From: Ciceribacter lividus
Lineage (GTDB): Bacteria > Pseudomonadota > Alphaproteobacteria > Rhizobiales > Rhizobiaceae
NCBI RefSeq assembly: GCF_003337715.1
Contig: NZ_QPIX01000008.1
Span: forward strand, 62,001-126,000
Reading direction: 5' to 3'
Length of the DNA stretch: 64,000 nucleotides
Made by a program: the position numbers and the translations under genes. The notes below the pieces were generated by a model. That model did no database searches, was not told where the DNA came from, and was given only the letters and a program-made list of their open reading frames with translations. Of this stretch, positions 1 through 7,850 are shown piece by piece (within the stretch, counting starts at the first letter, position 1; the number at the start of each line of letters is the position of its first letter).

Positions 1-1277
1 AAGACGTTCTCGCCACCGCTGATATACATGTCCTTCAGCCGGTCGGGCACGTAGATGACGCCACCCGGACCGCGGCGGCCGAGATCGCCGCTACGATACC
101 AGCCGTCGACGAAGGCGCGCGCGGTCTCCTCCGGCTTGTTCCAGTAGCCGGGGGTCACGGAGGGGCCGCTGAGCCATATTTCCCCGACCTCGCCGTCGGC
201 CACGTCCCGACCGTCCTCGCCGACGAGGCGGATGGCGAGCATCGGCGCCGGAAAGCCGACGCTGCCGGGGAAGGTCGCCACCATCTCGCGATCGAGCGGC
301 ATGTGGATCGCGGTCCCCGCCTCGCTCATGCCGTAACCGTTGACGAGCGGGATGCCGTCCTCGAGGAAGGTCTCGATCAGCGCCGGAGAGAGCGGTGCCC
401 CGCCGATGAAGATCGCCTGGAGGGCCTTCAGCGCGGCGGCGTTCCAGTTCGGCGAGGCACGCAGCGCCGCCGCCATCTGCGGCACGGCGAAGTAGTGGCT
501 CACGCAAAGGGAAGGATCGCCGAGCGTTGCAAGCGTCCGTTCGGGCAGGAACCGGTCGGAGATCACCAGCCGTCCGCCCATCATCAGCGTCGTGCGGGCG
601 ATCGCGACGAGACCGATCGTATGGAAGAGCGGCAGGTCGAGAAGCGCGACCGAGTGTGCCGTCACTTCCCCGACCAGTGCGAAATTGAGCGCCGCGGCGA
701 AGGCGTTGCGGCGCGTCACGACGACGCCCTTCGGCGCCCCGGTCGTGCCGGAGGTGTAGAGCATGATGCAGGGCCCGTCGGCGACGGGCGCTTCCGGCTC
801 GGCGCGCGGGTTCTCGGCGATGAGCGCGAGCAAGCCATCCTCGCCGTCGACGGGCAGCAGCGGCGGAAGCGGATCGGCGATCTCGCCGATCGTACCGGCA
901 AACTCGGCCGCGTGGACGATGAGGGAAGGTCGGCAATCCTCGACGATCTGTCCGATCTCGACGGGGCCGAGCCGCCAGTTGAGAGGAACGAAGACATAGC
1001 CGGCACGCTGGCAGGCGAGGCAGGTTGCGACCTGAACGATCGAATTGCGCCCGAGATATGCGATGCGAGGATGAGGCTCCGGCACCGCGACCTTCAGCAG
1101 CAGGACCGCGGCGATCCGCGCGATCAGGTCGTCGAGCTCCGCATAGGTCAGCGAACGACCGGTCTCTACCTCGTAGACTGCTGGCCGAGCCGGCCCTACA
1201 AGGGCACGGTAGCCGACCGGATCGCCGAGCGCGAAAGTGGTGTCCGTCGACGCGGCGACGAAAGCGTGCTGCAGCAT
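1..1277 (-). CDS. AMP-dependent acyl-CoA synthetase/ligase (3'-truncated by window edge)
   Basis: Class I adenylate-forming enzyme that would activate a carboxylic acid to its acyl-CoA in the cytoplasm. About 425 codons are visible. The P-loop-like A3 motif YTSGTTGAPKG lies mid-protein, followed by GYGMSEAG (A5) and YRSGDLG (A7). The last visible residues are the hinge region RLKDMYISGGENV (A8), so only the small C-terminal lid domain lies outside the window. The ATG at 1277 is preceded by GGGAGGAG at good spacing. The gene is divergent from a MarR regulator across a short AT-rich spacer carrying a palindrome, a common layout for control of aromatic or fatty acid CoA ligases. The substrate cannot be told from sequence. 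Confidence 0.9.
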   Translation of the reverse strand, partial: MLQHAFVAASTDTTFALGDPVGYRALVGPARPAVYEVETGRSLTYAELDDLIARIAAVLLLKVAVPEPHPRIAYLGRNSIVQVATCLACQRAGYVFVPLNWRLGPVEIGQIVEDCRPSLIVHAAEFAGTIGEIADPLPPLLPVDGEDGLLALIAENPRAEPEAPVADGPCIMLYTSGTTGAPKGVVVTRRNAFAAALNFALVGEVTAHSVALLDLPLFHTIGLVAIARTTLMMGGRLVISDRFLPERTLATLGDPSLCVSHYFAVPQMAAALRASPNWNAAALKALQAIFIGGAPLSPALIETFLEDGIPLVNGYGMSEAGTAIHMPLDREMVATFPGSVGFPAPMLAIRLVGEDGRDVADGEVGEIWLSGPSVTPGYWNKPEETARAFVDGWYRSGDLGRRGPGGVIYVPDRLKDMYISGGENV

Positions 1278-1314
1278 GTTCTCCTCCCGGGTCCGCACTC
1301 CCATACGAACCAAA

Positions 1315-1335
1315 ATAGTATGTAGTACATATTAT
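1315..1335. promoter_or_regulatory. Probable MarR operator between the CoA ligase and marR genes
   Basis: Within the divergent spacer, TATGTA-G-TACATA is a perfect inverted repeat centred at 1325. It extends to about 10 bp per arm with one mismatch. The spacer is AT-rich amid GC-rich surroundings. Size and symmetry fit a dimeric winged-helix MarR protein; binding by the neighbouring regulator is inferred. Confidence 0.6.
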
Positions 1336-1405
1336 ATAAACCGGTCGCCGACACAAGTGGAAAATGATAGGAGTGCCGCGATCGTAGACTTTGCGGGAGA
1401 CCGGT

Positions 1406-1912
1406 GTGGCAGACGAGGGAAATCTGGAGGCGGAAAAGGACCCTACGTCCAATATCGGCAACGCTTCGGCCGGGCCGTCACTGGACATGGGCTGCCTGAC
1501 GCGGGTCCTCGGCTTCCACCTCAGGATGGCGAATGTCGCGATCTTCCAGGACTATCAGCAGACAATGGCCGGTCTTTCGCTGACGCCTAAACAGTTCACC
1601 GTGCTGGAACTCGTCGGGTGCAATCCCGGTGTCGTGCAGATCGATATCGCCGAGCTTCTCAGCATGGACAAGGCGACGACGATGGCGCTCGTAGACCGGC
1701 TGGAGGCGCGCAGCCTTCTCGAACGACGCCCCTCCCGGACCGACCGGCGCCGCAAGGAACTCTTCCTCACCGAGGAAGGCAAAAAGGTGTTGCAGGAAGC
1801 GCGCGAACTCATCGCCTTGCACGAGAAGCGCTTCACCTCCCGCTTTTCCGAGGCGGAACTCAAATCCTTCGTCGAGCAGTTGCGGCGGATCTACCGACCT
1901 TTGCCGGACTGA
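1406..1912 (+). CDS. MarR family transcriptional regulator
   Basis: Winged-helix repressor of about 168 aa, the usual MarR size. The DNA-binding core includes LTPKQFTVLELV, IAELLSMDKATTMALVDRLE (recognition helix) and the wing RRPSRTDRRRKELFLTEEG, flanked by helices for dimerisation. I prefer the GTG at 1406 because GGGAG lies at 1395-1399, six bases upstream; a TTG at 1391 is also in frame. Divergent from the acyl-CoA ligase, it probably represses that gene and itself through the palindrome at 1315-1335 until a CoA thioester or acid ligand binds. Ligand and regulon are inferred from context. Confidence 0.88.
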   Translation: MADEGNLEAEKDPTSNIGNASAGPSLDMGCLTRVLGFHLRMANVAIFQDYQQTMAGLSLTPKQFTVLELVGCNPGVVQIDIAELLSMDKATTMALVDRLEARSLLERRPSRTDRRRKELFLTEEGKKVLQEARELIALHEKRFTSRFSEAELKSFVEQLRRIYRPLPD

Positions 1913-2053
1913 CGTGGCCGACCACGCCCTCGACACCCGGATGCGCATCGAAAGAGCGCTTTGCGGAGGAGCAAGCTGCATGTTTTCCGCGCCGATTGCG
2001 GCAAGAGCCGCCGGCGAATGCCGCAATCGGTCATTGCACAGGAATTCCTTAAA

Positions 2054-2074
2054 AACTATATGCATAGTATAGTT
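2054..2074. promoter_or_regulatory. Inverted repeat upstream of the Rrf2 gene, probable autoregulatory operator
   Basis: AACTATA-N7-TATAGTT is a perfect 7-bp-arm inverted repeat starting 72 bp upstream of the Rrf2 start codon. Its arm AACTATA recurs next to the shared motif in the ssuA promoter region (10066-10081, opposite strand). Assignment to the Rrf2 protein is inference. Confidence 0.5.
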
Positions 2075-2125
2075 CTTCGATGGCGAGCTCCGTTCGTCGC
2101 CACCTCTCAGGATGGAATCTCTGGA

Positions 2126-2575
2126 ATGCTGACCAAGAAGGGCAAATATGGGCTGAAGGCGCTCGTCGATCTCGCGCGTCTCGGCCCCGGTGAGACCGCA
2201 TTCGTCACCGAGGTGGCGGCCCGCAACAACATTCCGAAAAAATTCCTCGACACCATCCTGCTCGAATTGCGCAACAACGGCATGCTGCGTTCGAAGAAGG
2301 GGCCGAACGGCGGCTACGCCCTCTCGAAGCCGGCCTCGGAGATCCGCATCGGCGCGGTGATCCGCGCCCTCGACGGCCCACTTGCCCCGATCCGTTGCGC
2401 CAGCCGCACGGCCTTCGAGGCCTGCGACGACTGCGACGACCCGGTGAGCTGTCAGGTACGCATCTCGATGACGGAAGTTCGCGACGCGATTGCGGCGATC
2501 CTTGACAACATGACCCTTGCCGAATTCGTCGCCAAGGGCGAGGACCTGCTCGCCGACGCGCCGGCGCTCAGCTGA
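2126..2575 (+). CDS. Rrf2 family transcriptional regulator
   Basis: A 149-aa winged-helix regulator beginning MLTKKGKYGLKALVDLA, typical of Rrf2 proteins (IscR, NsrR, CymR and relatives). The HTH is around VTEVAARNNIPKKFLDTIL and the wing around SKKGPNGGYALSKP. Four cysteines in the second half are arranged C-x8-C-x2-C-x5-C, so Fe-S or thiol-based sensing is possible. ATG 2126 was chosen because the Rrf2 fold starts exactly there; the upstream in-frame extension is unlike the family. The gene sits beside sulfonate and organosulfur genes, and its upstream palindrome resembles elements in their promoters. I infer a sulfur-status regulator analogous in role to CymR. Confidence 0.85.
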   Translation: MLTKKGKYGLKALVDLARLGPGETAFVTEVAARNNIPKKFLDTILLELRNNGMLRSKKGPNGGYALSKPASEIRIGAVIRALDGPLAPIRCASRTAFEACDDCDDPVSCQVRISMTEVRDAIAAILDNMTLAEFVAKGEDLLADAPALS

Positions 2576-2605
2576 TCCAAGGCTTCTGGGCGGCGTCCTG
2601 CGATG

Positions 2606-3589
2606 TCAGCGTCCGCCAAACAGCACCGAATTCCCCACAGCGCGTAGCGCCGCACGGTCCTCCCCCGAGGGACAGGGCAGACCTGTCTCGCGGATAACGA
2701 CGTCGAGTATGGTCGAGACGCGGCACGCCTCCTCGATCGCCTGTGTCGTCGGGCTCACCTGTGCGCGATCGAACAGCGCGCCGCAGCGATGCGCAATGCC
2801 CCGCAGGGTCTCGATGCGCACCGCCAGCAGGCCAGCGCGTTCGGCCCGGTCGACCACATCATCCGCGCCTTGATCCGGCGAGATCAGGGCCGAGAGTTCG
2901 CTCTCGCATCGGCCGAGCACCGTCGCCGCCGTCAGCAGGCGTGAAAGCGCCGTCGAGAGCAAAAGCGCGTCCTGCTGGAGCGCCAACATCGCATCGACAT
3001 GCGGCGCTGATGTCTTTCCGATAAAAGCCCCGAGAGGCGAGCGTTCGACATCCTCCCGAACAGTGCCGGTTCGCGCGAGCATCATTGCGACGGGACTGTC
3101 CTGAAGGCTCTGCAGGCAGATGATCCGCCAGTCGGGCGGCAGCGCGGCCGCCTCCTCCGCCTTTCCGATTTCGACTGTCACGTCGGTCAGCTGGACTTGC
3201 AGGTCGGTCGGCAGTCTTGCGAGCGCAAAACGCTGGCCCTGGCGGGCACGATCGAAGACAGCCCGCCGCTGATCTTCCGTACCGCCGCCGCGCAGCAATT
3301 CGAGCGCGGCAAAATGGGCGGTGAGGGCTGTCGCCGCCTCGGCGGATGCCCGGGCGAAGGCAGAAACGATCTCCGCCAGGACGACATTGGAGACGTCGAT
3401 ACCGCCCAGTTCCGCGGGCACCGAAATCGCCAGCAAGCCTGAACGTGCAAGCCACTCGCCGACGGCATCCGGGGAGATGACGGCAAAGATCTCGGTCGCC
3501 TTGGCGGCGACGGAAAGCGCCTCCTCTTCAGAGGTGATACGGGCCGGAAGTCCGCGCCCGTGTACCCCGAGATGCGTGATGGTTGCCAT
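2606..3589 (-). CDS. Short acyl-CoA dehydrogenase-like flavoprotein (SfnB/DszC-like)
   Basis: About 327 aa with acyl-CoA dehydrogenase fold signatures: an N-terminal helical part (SGLLAISVPAELGGIDVSNV) and a C-terminal helical bundle (DALLLSTALSRLLTAA, TTQAIEEACRVST). Usual members have about 390-410 aa, so the central beta domain is shortened and flavin contacts may be weakened. The SfnB/DszC branch uses reduced flavin to oxidise organosulfur compounds. Location beside a flavin reductase and ssu genes supports a role in sulfur acquisition. The ATG at 3589 has GGGAG/GGAAG upstream; a TTG further 5' is less likely. Exact substrate unknown, and loss of activity is possible. Confidence 0.65.
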   Translation of the reverse strand: MATITHLGVHGRGLPARITSEEEALSVAAKATEIFAVISPDAVGEWLARSGLLAISVPAELGGIDVSNVVLAEIVSAFARASAEAATALTAHFAALELLRGGGTEDQRRAVFDRARQGQRFALARLPTDLQVQLTDVTVEIGKAEEAAALPPDWRIICLQSLQDSPVAMMLARTGTVREDVERSPLGAFIGKTSAPHVDAMLALQQDALLLSTALSRLLTAATVLGRCESELSALISPDQGADDVVDRAERAGLLAVRIETLRGIAHRCGALFDRAQVSPTTQAIEEACRVSTILDVVIRETGLPCPSGEDRAALRAVGNSVLFGGR

Positions 3590-3894
3590 GGCTTCCGCTC
3601 CCAGCGTTCCCAAGGGATATCATGCACATCGGTTCGAGCGGAGGACAACGCCGACTGGACGACTCCGGAACCCGACCTTCGGCACCAAAGCCATGCAAGG
3701 CCAACATTTCGGCTGCAAGACCTGGCGTCCAAGGACGTTCCTGGCGGCCGCGAACGATGCATTCGGGATACCCACAGGCATGGAACCATCCTCCTGTTCG
3801 CTCTCGTCAGAGACCAGCGAGTGTCACAGCGAATGAAGCGTCCGTCAAGGATTTCTACTAAATCTGTGCATTTAAAGGACTTTGCGCCGCCTGC
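3590..3894. other. Intergenic stretch without a convincing gene
   Basis: About 305 bp between the start of the acyl-CoA-dehydrogenase-like gene and the stop of the flavin reductase gene. All ORFs here look like shadows. The part near 3590-3700 must hold the promoter of the minus-strand gene. A weak GATTT-N5-AAATC repeat near 3850 faintly resembles the TTTCTAT elements further on, but I would not call it a site. Confidence 0.5.
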
Positions 3895-4461
3895 TCAGCC
3901 GTTGAAGACGCTGCTCTCGGGGATCGGGACATAGCGGCCGGCGCAATATCCGAGCGACTGACCGCCGCGGCTGCGGATCGCGGCCACTTTCCCGATGACC
4001 AGTACGTGACCATGGCGCGGCAAAACCTCTTCGACGACACAGTCGACCGCGGCAATCGCGTCGTCGAGAACCGGCGCACCACTCGCAAGTCGCGTCCATT
4101 CCGCTCCGCGGTAGCGCTCCGGACCCTTCAGCCCCCCGCGACCGGCGAACTGGTTGGCCAGAGCCTGATGGTGCGGACCGACGAGGTTCACGCAGAAATG
4201 GCCGTAGCGCTCGACCACCGGCCAGGTCGAAGACGTGTGATTGAGAGAGACGAGCATTCGCGGCGGGTCGACGGAGAGACCCGTCGCGGAGGTTACGGTG
4301 GCGCCGGTACGGTCGTCGCCCTCGCCTGCGGTGATGATCGTCACCCCGCCCGCCAGCAGACGCAGAGCCGATCTGAGACCCTCTGCATCGGGCGGGCTGT
4401 CCAGCAGCGGAGGTGTCAGATCGAGGACACCGAATGCCGGGGATGACAGTTCCTTGCTCAT
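3895..4461 (-). CDS. Flavin reductase-like, FMN-binding protein
   Basis: About 188 aa with the flavin reductase (DIM6/NTAB) split-barrel pattern: LRLLAGGVTIITAGEGDDRTG, then TVTSATGLSVDPPRMLVSLN, FCVNLVG and the C-terminal GHVLVIGKVAAI. These proteins reduce FMN with NAD(P)H and hand it to two-component monooxygenases. No SsuE-type reductase is visible, so this protein probably supplies FMNH2 to SsuD and/or the SfnB-like protein. The ATG at 4461 is preceded by AAGGA at seven bases; an in-frame ATG at 4479 would bury that ribosome binding site. Divergent from the FAD/NAD(P)-binding gene across a putative sulfur-regulon operator. Confidence 0.85.
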   Translation of the reverse strand: MSKELSSPAFGVLDLTPPLLDSPPDAEGLRSALRLLAGGVTIITAGEGDDRTGATVTSATGLSVDPPRMLVSLNHTSSTWPVVERYGHFCVNLVGPHHQALANQFAGRGGLKGPERYRGAEWTRLASGAPVLDDAIAAVDCVVEEVLPRHGHVLVIGKVAAIRSRGGQSLGYCAGRYVPIPESSVFNG

Positions 4462-4539
4462 GCTTCGATCCTTTCCCATACGGATTTCAAAAGCTTGGGG
4501 TCATTCTTGGCGAAACCGGGCCGGAACTGTAGACATCGC

Positions 4540-4571
4540 TTTCTATTTTACATATAATTTATAGAAAATAT
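4540..4571. promoter_or_regulatory. Putative Rrf2-type operator in the divergent spacer
   Basis: TTTCTAT (4540-4546) and ATAGAAA (4561-4567) form an inverted repeat. The 12-mer TATAGAAAATAT (4560-4571) is repeated exactly, in inverse orientation, upstream of ssuA at 10066-10077. It lies between the flavin reductase and the FAD/NAD(P)-binding gene, where it could control both. The regulator assignment is inferred. Confidence 0.5.
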
Positions 4572-4606
4572 CGTTAGCGCAACGCGAGAATCGGAAGGAG
4601 AAGGTG

Positions 4607-6061
4607 ATGCTGCAGCTTTCCTCTGCGATCGGAGCGCGGACCGCGCCCGTCTTTCATCGCTGCCGCGTGGTGGTGATTGGTGGCGGCTTTTCCGGCGCCT
4701 CGGTCGCCCGGCAGCTCGCCCTCTGCGACGGCGTCGAGAAGGACGGCGTCGTGATCTTCGAACCGCGCAAGCGGATCGGCGCCGGACTTGCCTACGACAC
4801 GACGGACCCGTCGCTCCGGCTCAACGTTGCAGCCCACAGGATGCGTGCGCTCCCCGGTCGGCCGGAGGCCTTCGCAGAGTGGCACGCAAGAACCGGCCGC
4901 CTTGCGGCCGATCCCCGGGCGGTCGCCGGCGAACACGTCTTCGCACGTCGTGGCGACTTCGGCGAGTTCATGGCCACGCAGATGGCGCCACTCATCGAAC
5001 AGGAGAGGATCGTCCACCGCCGCGAGCAGGTGGTGCACGTGACGCGGCGGGCCGACCTCTGGCTCGTCACCGGCGAGGCCGGCTCCTCCGTCCTTGCCGA
5101 CGAGCTGATCATTGCGACAGGTCAGCCCGGACCGCGAGCGCCCAAGGCCATCGCATCCGCGCTCAATGGTCATCCCCGCCTGGTGGCAGACGGCCTCAAA
5201 GGCGAATGGCTATCCCACGTGCGCACAAATGATCGTGTGCTCGTCTTCGGCGCCGGCCTGACCGCAGCGGACGTCGTCGGACAACTTGCGGGCCGCGGCC
5301 ACGCAGGCGTGATCACCCTGCTCTCTCGGTCGGGCCTGCTGCCGCAAGTGCAGTCCGTCTCGGACGTCGAACCCTTCGGCGATTTCTCGGTGTTCTCCCC
5401 ACGGAGCGGACGGCAACTGCTGCAGCGTGTGCGCGCAACCGTCGCCGAGGCCGAGAGCCAGGGGCTTTCCTGGCAGAGCGTGTTCGATGCTCTCCGCCAG
5501 CAGGGGCAAACAATCTGGGCCGGCCTTCCGCTCGAAGAGCAGGCGCGTCTGTTGCGCCACCTGAAGCGCCAGTTCGAGACCCGCCGCTACCGGCTGCCAC
5601 CCCAGAACGCCAGGATCATGCACGACCGTTTCGAGGCCGGACTGCTCCGCCACCGGGCCGGCCGCATCTGTCGGATCGAGCGTAGCCGCCACGAGATCTC
5701 GGTCGACGTGATCAAGAAACCCGCGGGCACGGTCGAGCGACTGGTCACCGACTGGGCCGTGGTCGCAACCGGTCCGGATTTCGGTTCGGTCATCACCTCG
5801 CAGCCGTGGCTTGCAGAACTCGAACGCCTGGGGTTTGTGGCGACCGACCCCCTCGGCCTCGGGATCGCCTGCGATCGGACAAGCAGGGCGATCGGTCGCG
5901 ACGGCTATCCTATCGACAGCCTGTTCATCGCCGGGCCGCTCGCCCGCGGCACCTTCGGTGAACTGACCGGCGCGCCGGAAATCGCCACCCAAGCCGACCA
6001 GATCGCCCGCACGATCATCGCCCGCCGGACCTCGGCTCGCACGACCTGCGACCTCGTCTGA
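4607..6061 (+). CDS. FAD/NAD(P)-binding oxidoreductase
   Basis: About 484 aa. The N-terminal Rossmann motif VVVIGGGFSGASVARQLA binds FAD, and a second dinucleotide motif, VLVFGAGLTAADVVGQLAG, lies near residue 210. LIIATGQP and VVATGPD are the usual ATG-type motifs. The arrangement matches the FAD-NAD(P)-binding family (NAD_binding_9) typified by proteins found near siderophore or sulfur genes, whose reactions are mostly undefined. The ATG at 4607 has GGAAGGAG six bases upstream. It is divergent from the flavin reductase and convergent with ssuB, so it likely joins the sulfur regulon. A role in organosulfur oxidation is plausible but not shown. Confidence 0.8.
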   Translation: MLQLSSAIGARTAPVFHRCRVVVIGGGFSGASVARQLALCDGVEKDGVVIFEPRKRIGAGLAYDTTDPSLRLNVAAHRMRALPGRPEAFAEWHARTGRLAADPRAVAGEHVFARRGDFGEFMATQMAPLIEQERIVHRREQVVHVTRRADLWLVTGEAGSSVLADELIIATGQPGPRAPKAIASALNGHPRLVADGLKGEWLSHVRTNDRVLVFGAGLTAADVVGQLAGRGHAGVITLLSRSGLLPQVQSVSDVEPFGDFSVFSPRSGRQLLQRVRATVAEAESQGLSWQSVFDALRQQGQTIWAGLPLEEQARLLRHLKRQFETRRYRLPPQNARIMHDRFEAGLLRHRAGRICRIERSRHEISVDVIKKPAGTVERLVTDWAVVATGPDFGSVITSQPWLAELERLGFVATDPLGLGIACDRTSRAIGRDGYPIDSLFIAGPLARGTFGELTGAPEIATQADQIARTIIARRTSARTTCDLV

Positions 6062-6101
6062 CGTCAACCCGAACGCAGGGAGATGAACCGATGCCTGCGA
6101 T

Positions 6102-6121
6102 GCGAGGCGCTCACGCCTCGC
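6102..6121. repeat. GC-rich hairpin spanning the ssuB stop codon
   Basis: GCGAGGCG and CGCCTCGC form a perfect 8-bp stem around the four-base loop CTCA, which contains the complement of the ssuB stop codon. It sits between two convergent genes and may act as a bidirectional stop or mRNA end-stabiliser. No T-run follows on either strand, so a classical intrinsic terminator is not claimed. Confidence 0.45.
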
Positions 6122-6938
6122 CGAGAATGGCCTCGAGCAGCTGCCGCTCGTAACCGGCAAGCTCCGGATCACCGTGATGGCGGGGATGTTCCGTCTCAAT
6201 CGCGAGGTCGAGCGACACACGCCCCTGATCGAGAACGATCACCCGGTCGGCCAGGTGGACGGCCTCGCTGACATCGTGAGTGACGAGCACGGCGGTAAAG
6301 CCGAGTTCACGACGGACGCGGCTCACCAGCTGCTGCATGGTTATGCGCGTGAGAGCGTCGAGAGCACCGAGCGGTTCGTCCAGCGCCAGCAGTCCCGGAC
6401 GGCTCACCAGGGCGCGGGCGAGCGCCACGCGCTGGCGCTGTCCTCCCGAGAGAAGGGCCGGCCATTGTTCGGCCTTGTCGGCGAGCTGCACGTCGCGCAG
6501 CGCATTCGCCGCCTCGCGACGCGCCTCCGAACTGGGAACGCCGTCTCGCAGCCCGACGGCGACATTGTCGATGACGCTCGCCCAGGGAAGGAGCCGTGGC
6601 TCCTGGAACACGATGCGGGTGTTCGCCGCGGCCGCACCGTTTCCGTCGCGGATCGCAATCGCGCCACTGGTCGGCCGGTCCAGGCCCACCAGCAGGCGAA
6701 GCAACGTGCTCTTGCCGCAGCCGCTCTTGCCGACGATGGCCAGGAACTGGCCTGCCGGAACTTCGAGGTCGACGCCCCTCAGCACGTGATTGTCGCCAAA
6801 ACGCTTGTCGACATGCGTGAGCGAAATCGAGACCGGTCCGGAAGGCACCGGAGGAGCGGGAGCGATATCCGTCCCCCGTCCCGCGGCGACATCCCGCCCT
6901 GACGGGCCGTGATGAAGGCTTGCTGTATGGCGGATCAT
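6111..6938 (-). CDS. ssuB: Aliphatic sulfonate ABC transporter ATP-binding protein
   Basis: About 275 aa ABC ATPase with Walker A GKSGCGKST, Q-loop FQEPRLLPW, signature LLSGGQRQRVALARAL, Walker B LLALDEPLGALDA and switch histidine in VTHDVSEA. The first 40 residues are a poorly conserved extension. The ATG at 6938 has GAGGA seven bases upstream; it begins ten bases after the ssuC stop. It energises import of alkanesulfonates with SsuC and SsuA at the inner membrane. Last gene of ssuA-ssuD-ssuC-ssuB, read on the minus strand. Taurine (Tau) systems are close relatives, but the linked SsuD favours Ssu. Confidence 0.92.
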   Translation of the reverse strand: MIRHTASLHHGPSGRDVAAGRGTDIAPAPPVPSGPVSISLTHVDKRFGDNHVLRGVDLEVPAGQFLAIVGKSGCGKSTLLRLLVGLDRPTSGAIAIRDGNGAAAANTRIVFQEPRLLPWASVIDNVAVGLRDGVPSSEARREAANALRDVQLADKAEQWPALLSGGQRQRVALARALVSRPGLLALDEPLGALDALTRITMQQLVSRVRRELGFTAVLVTHDVSEAVHLADRVIVLDQGRVSLDLAIETEHPRHHGDPELAGYERQLLEAILGEA

Positions 6939-6948
6939 GTCGGTATCC

Positions 6949-7785
6949 TCACTTCTGATAGGCGGGGTTCCATGCCAGCATCCGTCGCTCGAGCGTGCGC
7001 GCGATCTGGTCGGCAAGCTTGCCGAGCGCGGCGTAGATCAGCAGGGAAAGGATCACCACGTCGGTCATCATGAACTCCCTCGCCTCGTTCGCCATATGGC
7101 CGATACCCGAGGATGCCGCGATCGATTCCGACACGATGAGCGTCAGCCACATGATCCCGAGCGCATAGCGCAATCCGACGAAAATCGAGGGCAGCGCTCC
7201 CGGCAGGATGACACGACGGAACAGCGTCCAGCCGCTCATGCCGTAGATGCGGCCCATCTCCAGAAGGTCACGATCAACACTGCGCACCCCGTGGAAGGTG
7301 TTGAGATAGACGGGAAACAGAACCCCGAGCGAGGTGAGAAAGAGCTTCGATTCCTCGCCGATGCCGAACCAGAGGATGACGAGCGGAATCATCGCAAGAT
7401 GAGGGATGGTGCGCAACATCTGCAGCGTCGTATCCGTCAACTGCTCAGCAAGCCTGGAGACGCCGTTCGCGATGCCGAGGGCGAGCCCGATCGCGCCCCC
7501 GACCAGCAGGCCGGCAAGCGCCCGCGCGCCGGAGACCGCGATGTCGTGGACGAGCGCGCCGCTTGCCAGATGGTCTACGAACGCGAACGCGACATCGGTC
7601 GGAGCCGGCATCACGCGGGCCGATATCCAGCCGGCCGAGGAGAGAATCTGCCAGACGAGGAGAACGAGGCCGGGAACGGCGAAGGGCAGCAGGCTGCCCG
7701 TATCGATCCGCAACCGCGCCCGCCCGGCGCCTGCGAGACGGCTACGTGTGATCACGCTACTCGTCGGAATGTCAAACGCGGTCAT
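6949..7785 (-). CDS. ssuC: Aliphatic sulfonate ABC transporter permease
   Basis: About 278 aa inner-membrane permease of the nitrate/sulfonate/taurine class. Six or so hydrophobic segments are visible, starting LLPFAVPGLVLLVW. The cytoplasmic coupling loop reads MGRIYGMSGWTLFRRVILPGALPSI, the EAA-type loop that contacts the ATPase. The ATG at 7785 has AGGAAAG upstream, and the ORF extension before it lacks coding character. Partner of SsuB and SsuA. The gap to ssuD is about 65 bp, so co-transcription is expected. Confidence 0.92.
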   Translation of the reverse strand: MTAFDIPTSSVITRSRLAGAGRARLRIDTGSLLPFAVPGLVLLVWQILSSAGWISARVMPAPTDVAFAFVDHLASGALVHDIAVSGARALAGLLVGGAIGLALGIANGVSRLAEQLTDTTLQMLRTIPHLAMIPLVILWFGIGEESKLFLTSLGVLFPVYLNTFHGVRSVDRDLLEMGRIYGMSGWTLFRRVILPGALPSIFVGLRYALGIMWLTLIVSESIAASSGIGHMANEAREFMMTDVVILSLLIYAALGKLADQIARTLERRMLAWNPAYQK

Positions 7786-7850
7786 ATCGCTTTCCTTTCT
7801 TCTCGAAGCCTTGCCGCGCGGACGAAACCGCACGGCGTCCTCCTTGGGCC

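Noticed and set aside
91..1488. Long minus-strand ORF of 465 codons
   Set aside because: It is an arginine-rich shadow. The true minus-strand gene is the acyl-CoA ligase in another frame, which has intact adenylation motifs and runs off the window edge.
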